Below are positions 59,215 to 64,000 of a DNA stretch of 64,000 bases, one piece after another; position 1 is the first letter of the stretch; each line of letters begins with the position of its first letter. The DNA comes from Euonymus europaeus (taxonomy: Eukaryota > Streptophyta > Magnoliopsida > Celastrales > Celastraceae): contig OY756958.1 of the NCBI GenBank assembly GCA_963580455.1, positions 26,424,501-26,488,500 of the forward strand, written 5' to 3'. The notes under the pieces were generated by a model, which saw nothing but the letters and a program-made list of their open reading frames with translations, did not search any database and had not been told where the DNA came from. The position numbers and the translations under genes are program-made.

Positions 59215-61625
59215 TGAGTTGCAATAGCAGCATCGCATTTTGCAGCAATAATAGCAGGTACATATTTGATTTTGTTTGTGCCAATATTGTTATACTAGCA
59301 GTAGCAGGTGATTGGTTTGCTTGTATTTCCTACCTCGAAATTAGTAGTCTTTCTGATTAACATATTGTCTGTGTCTTTGATAGTAGTGGATAGATGAATT
59401 CAAGGGAAACATGTTTGTCAGCAGTGCAGGCACAGAGGTGAAGACATCATTTCATTTTCTTTGGTGCATCGTTGTTTACCTACCTGGTGCTGAAGGAAGC
59501 TGAATGCTAGTGTAGAAAATCGCCATTGCTCAACTTGTAATGCAGTTATGCAATTTTAATCAGAATCATTCCTCCTGTAACTCTTAATCCTACTTATTTA
59601 AATTCTTGTAGTTCTTGTTACTAGCATCTCCGAGGTTATGGCTGATGAACCAAAAATATAGATTTAAGGATTGATTACCATTGTCATAGAACTGACAAAT
59701 GTTGAGATACAATTGTTTTCTTTCCATGATTATGGGGTCATTGTTGGTTCAAGCAACTAGCACTCAGAACTGTTTTATAGGATGTACAATCTAAAGTGAG
59801 TGATATGGTTCTTGGCAAGGACAAACCAATAGAGTAATCAAATCTTGATTATGAGAAGTTCAAACATTACATCTTATTCAAAGCAATTGAATTGTACGGT
59901 AACTTGTGTGTGATAATTTAAGTGATATGGTCGTGTGGTGTTAGACCTACTAATTGATGATGCTGTCAATTCTTTTTGACTATTTAACTATTTTAATTTT
60001 CGATTTGCTGTAAAGATGTTATATTTCAATGCCCTCTTGCTAAACCATTTTTATAGTATGGTGAGAATCAGCCTATTGGGTTATGCTCGGTTACGCATGT
60101 GCAGCAAAGTGATAAGAAGGGTATATTTATGTTCCTCAGTTTTTGTTCCACAAGGTATTTTTATCTGCATATACAGAGTGCTCCCACATTTTTTATTGCT
60201 CTCCTGCGAAGTTGGCATCTCCCAAGATTGTAGATTCTCCAGCAAAAGTTGTCACCACGTACGATTGAAGATTATAATCAGTTTCATATTCTTTTGCTGC
60301 TTCGTAAAAAAATTCATAACTGATATGGAAAATCAATTGGTCATCTGGATCGTCACTGGCATCCACATTCAAGTACAGAGATAGAAGTCGGTGAGACATA
60401 AAAACTCTACAGTTGTGTATACAGTCGCATCCTATATATTTCAATGGTTAAATGCATTGTTTGTGATTACGTGGGTAATAATATGATTTGTTGCCTTACT
60501 CAGGAATTGCAATTGAATCAGGCGCATTTTTTTTATTAAAACTCGTTCAATCGAAAATTCAAAACCCCAAAAGATAAAAATATATCGGATTCCAAAATGA
60601 GGTGGTATATATACAGTGTCGGGAAAGCAATGATGGCGTTAGGCATAACTCTAAGGGCTTAATAAACGCAGTTCCAGAACGGTGTAATTACTGGACTCAA
60701 AGCATCAAGAAGCAGCGAGAAGGTTTGAAATATGAGAATTTCAAAAGCCCCGGGCAACGCCCAGGCCTCTACTCTAGTTTAATATATTTTCCTTGCATTA
60801 GTTGCAATCCGTAGTTTGATACTGCTGTTGATTTTTTATGTGATAAAGTAGGGAGCTCATAGTATCACTGGCCAAATTCAAATAATTGGAGCTTGGCTTT
60901 GATGGGGTGGATGAAACGAATTGGCTCATGCTTCAGGATGCTTAACAGAATTCCTTGGTCTGTGCTACTTCACTGAAATCATTCCATTATTGAAGTCTGA
61001 AACAGAACTACATCATCTCCACCTCCCCGTCTGTGGTAATGTAATAAGCAAAGGAGATCTCTGTATAGAAATTCAAAATGTCATGGTGAGAGCAAATGGA
61101 TGGTTTATAGATTTGTGACCAACTCCTCTCCTTTCCTCTCCTCTCAATTGTAGATAGTTTTTTAAAGAAAAAATTGTACGGGCCAAATATAAAATTGCTG
61201 TGTATAAGAAAACACTAGCTCAAGTTATGCAAAATTTCCCAATTTTACCAGTTTTATCCGTATGTTTTCACAAAAATATTTAAATTTTGACTTGTTAGTT
61301 GGGCTTCTATCTATTGAATCTAAGGGAACTACTGGGGTGTAGAGGTGGAAAAATTAAAATTAAGAGGTGGAATAATCAATTTTCAATTATTAAGAGGTCA
61401 AAAAAGCTAAAAATAGGGAGCAAGAATCCTATTTTCCAAACTTTTACGGCAGTCGGCAGACCACCTCAAGAATTACTACTGATTTTCATCTTTTGCAGAA
61501 GCAAACAAAACGCCATATAGAAGACGTGGCAAGGTTGCGTCTTCATCTGGCGGGGATGGCTGAATCGTTATTTCGGGAAACCCAAAAAAACCATAAATTT
61601 CTTTAGTACGAGTTGTGTGGCCACA
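59215..61625. other. Spacer between MCM3 and the SDR gene
   Basis: No gene is recognised. Small frames at 60016-60384 (+) and 60193-60444 (-) show no known domain. A Helitron-like 3' end lies at about 60748-60777. The last 100 bases, with ACGTGGC (ABRE-like) at about 61525, are probably promoter of the SDR gene. Confidence 0.45.
60748..60777 (+). mobile_element. Possible Helitron 3' terminus
   Basis: CCCGGGCAACGCCCAGG can form a 7-bp stem with one mismatch and a 3-base loop. Nine bases later comes CTAG, followed by T. A GC-rich hairpin shortly before CTRR next to a T is the end signature of plant Helitrons. I could not find the matching 5' TC end, so the length of the element is unknown. Confidence 0.4.
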
Positions 61626-63721
61626 ATGTCCATCCTTAGTCCTTATCCCCTCTTTAAGCCCTATTCTCGGATCCCTCTCTCCAGGTCTCTCTCTGCTGTT
61701 TCTTCAAAGGTAACGCCCACTGTTTAGTTACGTTGCATCGTTCTTCAGTTTTATGTCTTTGACGAAGTGTTTCGTTGCCGGGAAATTGTGGGAAAAGAAT
61801 CAGTAATTACAAAATGTTTCATGCATGCATTTTTTGAGGGAATTTCATTTAATTTTGTGTAGTTCGACAGTATCAATAAATAGTTGTCTGTGTCATTAGA
61901 TGGAAGGGAGTGAAATTACGGAGCAAACACAGGCGAAGAAAAAAATATTTGTGGCTGGGGCTACTGGTAGTACCGGCAAAAGAATCGTGGAGCAGCTGCT
62001 GGCTAGGGGTTTTGAGGTCAAGGCTGGAGTTCGCGATGTGGACAAGGCCAGAACGACCCTTTCCAAAGACAACCCATCTCTTCAATTTGTAAGACTGCGA
62101 AATTAGGGACTACAAAACATGAAGATCAAACGAATTGGGTCTTTTGCTGATAGAATGTGTTGCTGCATAACTTACGGTGATATTGAAATTCCTGTGTTGC
62201 AGGTCAAAACAGACGTAACGGAGGGGGCCGAAAAGCTTGCTGAAGCAATAGGTGATGATTCACAGGCTGTGATATGTGCCACCGGCTTTAGGCCTGGTTG
62301 GGATTTGTTTGCTCCTTGGAAGGTCTTTTTTTCACATTAGTTTTCACTCCCTGTATTGTATATATGATACTTTATTTACGTTTCTTAAGAGTAATTTTTG
62401 TTAACTGCTAGCTTTAGCCACACTTTCTGTTTTGAAGTCAGTTTCTTTTTTCTTTTCTTTGTATGATCCATCAAAGCATCACAAAAGTACAGACTGAGAC
62501 CCTGAACTTGTTGAATGTTAGGGATTTTGAATTGTTGCACCTTTCTGTTGGTTAAGAAAAGTGGCGTGGCTGGGTCCTATTTGAATCTGTTAATCAATCT
62601 TATGCGTACTTTAAATAGTTTGATCCCTTTTGAATCTGTTAATCAATCTTATGTTTACTTTAAATAGTTTGATCCCTTTATTCCTTATGTGAACCTGATT
62701 ATGTGTGAGCTAGAGTTAAAGGATCTTGTAATTATTTAGAAAGGGAGATACGTAATTACTCAAGGTTTTGCTTTCTTCAATGGCTTTATAATGTATTTTT
62801 TGCAACTTGTTTGTGAGATCTTAATATATGGTATGGATTTTTGAGGACAGAGAAAATTTTCAAATCAACCGTTTTTCTCAGAATTGAATGTATTCAGCAT
62901 ATGCTGACAAATTCAGTTTCTGTTAAAGTGCGTCTGAAGAATCTGGACGTGTTTTCAAGTTCCTCTGATAATTCTCACATGCCAAATCTATCTTCAAGCC
63001 TTGTAATGCTTCCAAGTTTTTTACTTGTTCAATAACAGAAGAAAAAAGGTCAAATCTTTCAATTTTAAAATGAAAACCGCAACCATCCCAGTTGTTTGGA
63101 GTTTCATGTCCGTATGGCCTCTATGGAACAGTTTTTGATGTTTTTGATGTTGAAAGGTTTGATTTTTGCTTGGTAAATATTGTTGAAGCATTTGTTATGG
63201 AATCACAGGTTGATAATTTTGGCACAGTGAATCTTGTTGAAGCATGCCGCAAGCTTGGTGTGAATAAATTCGTTCTCATTAGCTCTATTTTGGTCAACGG
63301 TGCGGCAATGGGGCAGATATTAAATCCGGCTTACATCTTTCTCAATGTTTTTGGACTCACTTTAGTAGCAAAACTTCAGGCAGAGCGACATATCAGAAAA
63401 TCTGGTATAAACTACACAATAATTAGGCCTGGTGGGTTGAGAAATGAGCCCCCATCTGGAAATGTTATTATGAAGCCAGAGGTAGCTGTATTTGTTAACC
63501 ACCCTTCAGATTATTTTCATGCTCTTGAGAAAACTAACTAGTTTCTGTCTCTGTAGGATACTCTTTATCAAGGTTCCATATCTAGAGATCAGGTCGCAGA
63601 AGTTGCCGTTGAGGCATTAAACCTTCCGGAATCCTCATATAAAGTTGTAGAGATAGTTTCTCAGGCTGATGCTCCTAAACTGGCATATAAGGATCTATTT
63701 GCTTCCATTAAGCAGAGCTGA
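61626..63721 (+). CDS. Plastid NAD(P)-binding Rossmann/SDR protein (At2g34460-like), five exons
   Basis: Exons: 61626-61709, 61900-62088, 62203-62322, 63209-63481, 63557-63721; total 831 bases, 276 aa (Arabidopsis At2g34460 is 280). Exon 1 (MSILSPYPLFKPYSRIPLSR) is a Ser/Arg-rich transit peptide. The atypical/extended SDR fold starts KKKIFVAGATGSTGKRIVEQ with the GxxGxxG dinucleotide site at G48-G51-G54. It continues with VKAGVRDVDKA, QAVICATGFRPGWD, VDNFGTVNLVEACRKLGVNK, NYTIIRPGGLRN and DTLYQGSISRDQVAEVAVEA. Relatives (Tic62, HCF173 and similar) bind NADP(H) at plastid membranes; the substrate of this branch is not established. The frame is intact and the second exon carries its own ATG at 61900. 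Confidence 0.93.
62579..62681 (+). repeat. Tandem 51-bp duplication in an SDR intron
   Basis: TTTGAATCTGTTAATCAATC with CTTATG..TACTTTAAATAGTTTGATCCCTTT occurs twice head to tail, starting at about 62579 and 62630, differing at a few bases. It is intronic and non-coding. Confidence 0.9.
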
Positions 63722-64000
63722 ACTTGAGTTGGAATGGACACACCGCAAATGCAGTCACTTTTACGTTTTTTTGAAGCTTGTCCAATAGCAGTCATCTGCC
63801 TGCTGATCGGCAAAAGTAATAGTGATTCTGGGTTTTTTTTTGTGAAGATTGAGAGTTGTTAATGGATATTACTTGATGAAAAACATCGAAATATATGAAA
63901 TTAGCTCTGCTGTTTTTTTTTTTTTGATAGACCAAATTAGTTCTGCTGGTATCAAGCTAAATTTGCTATGAAATTAACGATGTTGGGTTGCTATTAAATT
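63722..64000. other. 3' region of the SDR gene to window end
   Basis: It holds the 3' UTR and downstream spacer; poly(T) runs at 63833-63842 and 63914-63926. No further gene is visible before the window ends. Confidence 0.5.

Overview
The window is nuclear DNA of a dicot plant, probably a woody eudicot (family not determined). The genes have many short introns with GT/AG borders, several products are chloroplast-targeted, the intergenic DNA is AT-rich, and solo LTRs, hAT-like, MITE and Helitron-like remnants lie between genes. Exon models were built by eye from splice sites, reading phase and remembered family conservation. Exon sums were checked to be divisible by three, but no alignment could be run.

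Layout. 1-3,050: AT-rich, microsatellites, one copy of a dispersed repeat. 3,066-8,975 (+): a decayed REDUCED WALL ACETYLATION (RWA) gene with a 1.9-kb solo LTR in one intron. 10,903-19,707 (+): intact 16-exon starch synthase 4. 20,771-21,571 (-) and 24,603-25,403 (+): two intronless LHCB1 genes, head to head, encoding the same 266-aa protein. 25,692-26,629: long-TIR transposon. 26,850-30,038 (+): an unrecognised gene whose reading frame is interrupted by a solo LTR, which itself carries a hAT-like element containing a tRNA-like sequence. 30,331-30,493 (-): FLS2 kinase fragment, beside an apparently intact FLS2-like receptor kinase at 30,745-34,713 (-). 36,214-36,830 (-): PLAT-domain secreted protein. 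38,640-42,137 (+): SAC51/bHLH144-type transcription factor with a conserved spliced uORF in its leader. 43,155-46,606 (-): HMG-box protein, HMGB14-like. 47,974-52,891 (+): plastid KAS I. 54,090-59,214 (+): MCM3. 61,626-63,721 (+): plastid NAD(P)-binding SDR protein (At2g34460-like).

The genes do not form a pathway cluster. Several serve plastid biology (starch granule initiation, light harvesting, fatty-acid elongation, plastid SDR), others replication (MCM3), chromatin (HMGB), immunity (FLS2-like) and thermospermine-responsive xylem control (SAC51 family). The most informative structures are the nested insertion that splits an otherwise readable ORF, the SAC51-type peptide uORF, the coding-only identity of the two LHCB1 copies, the RWA gene with its central exons deleted, and the pair of E2F-type sites in front of MCM3.
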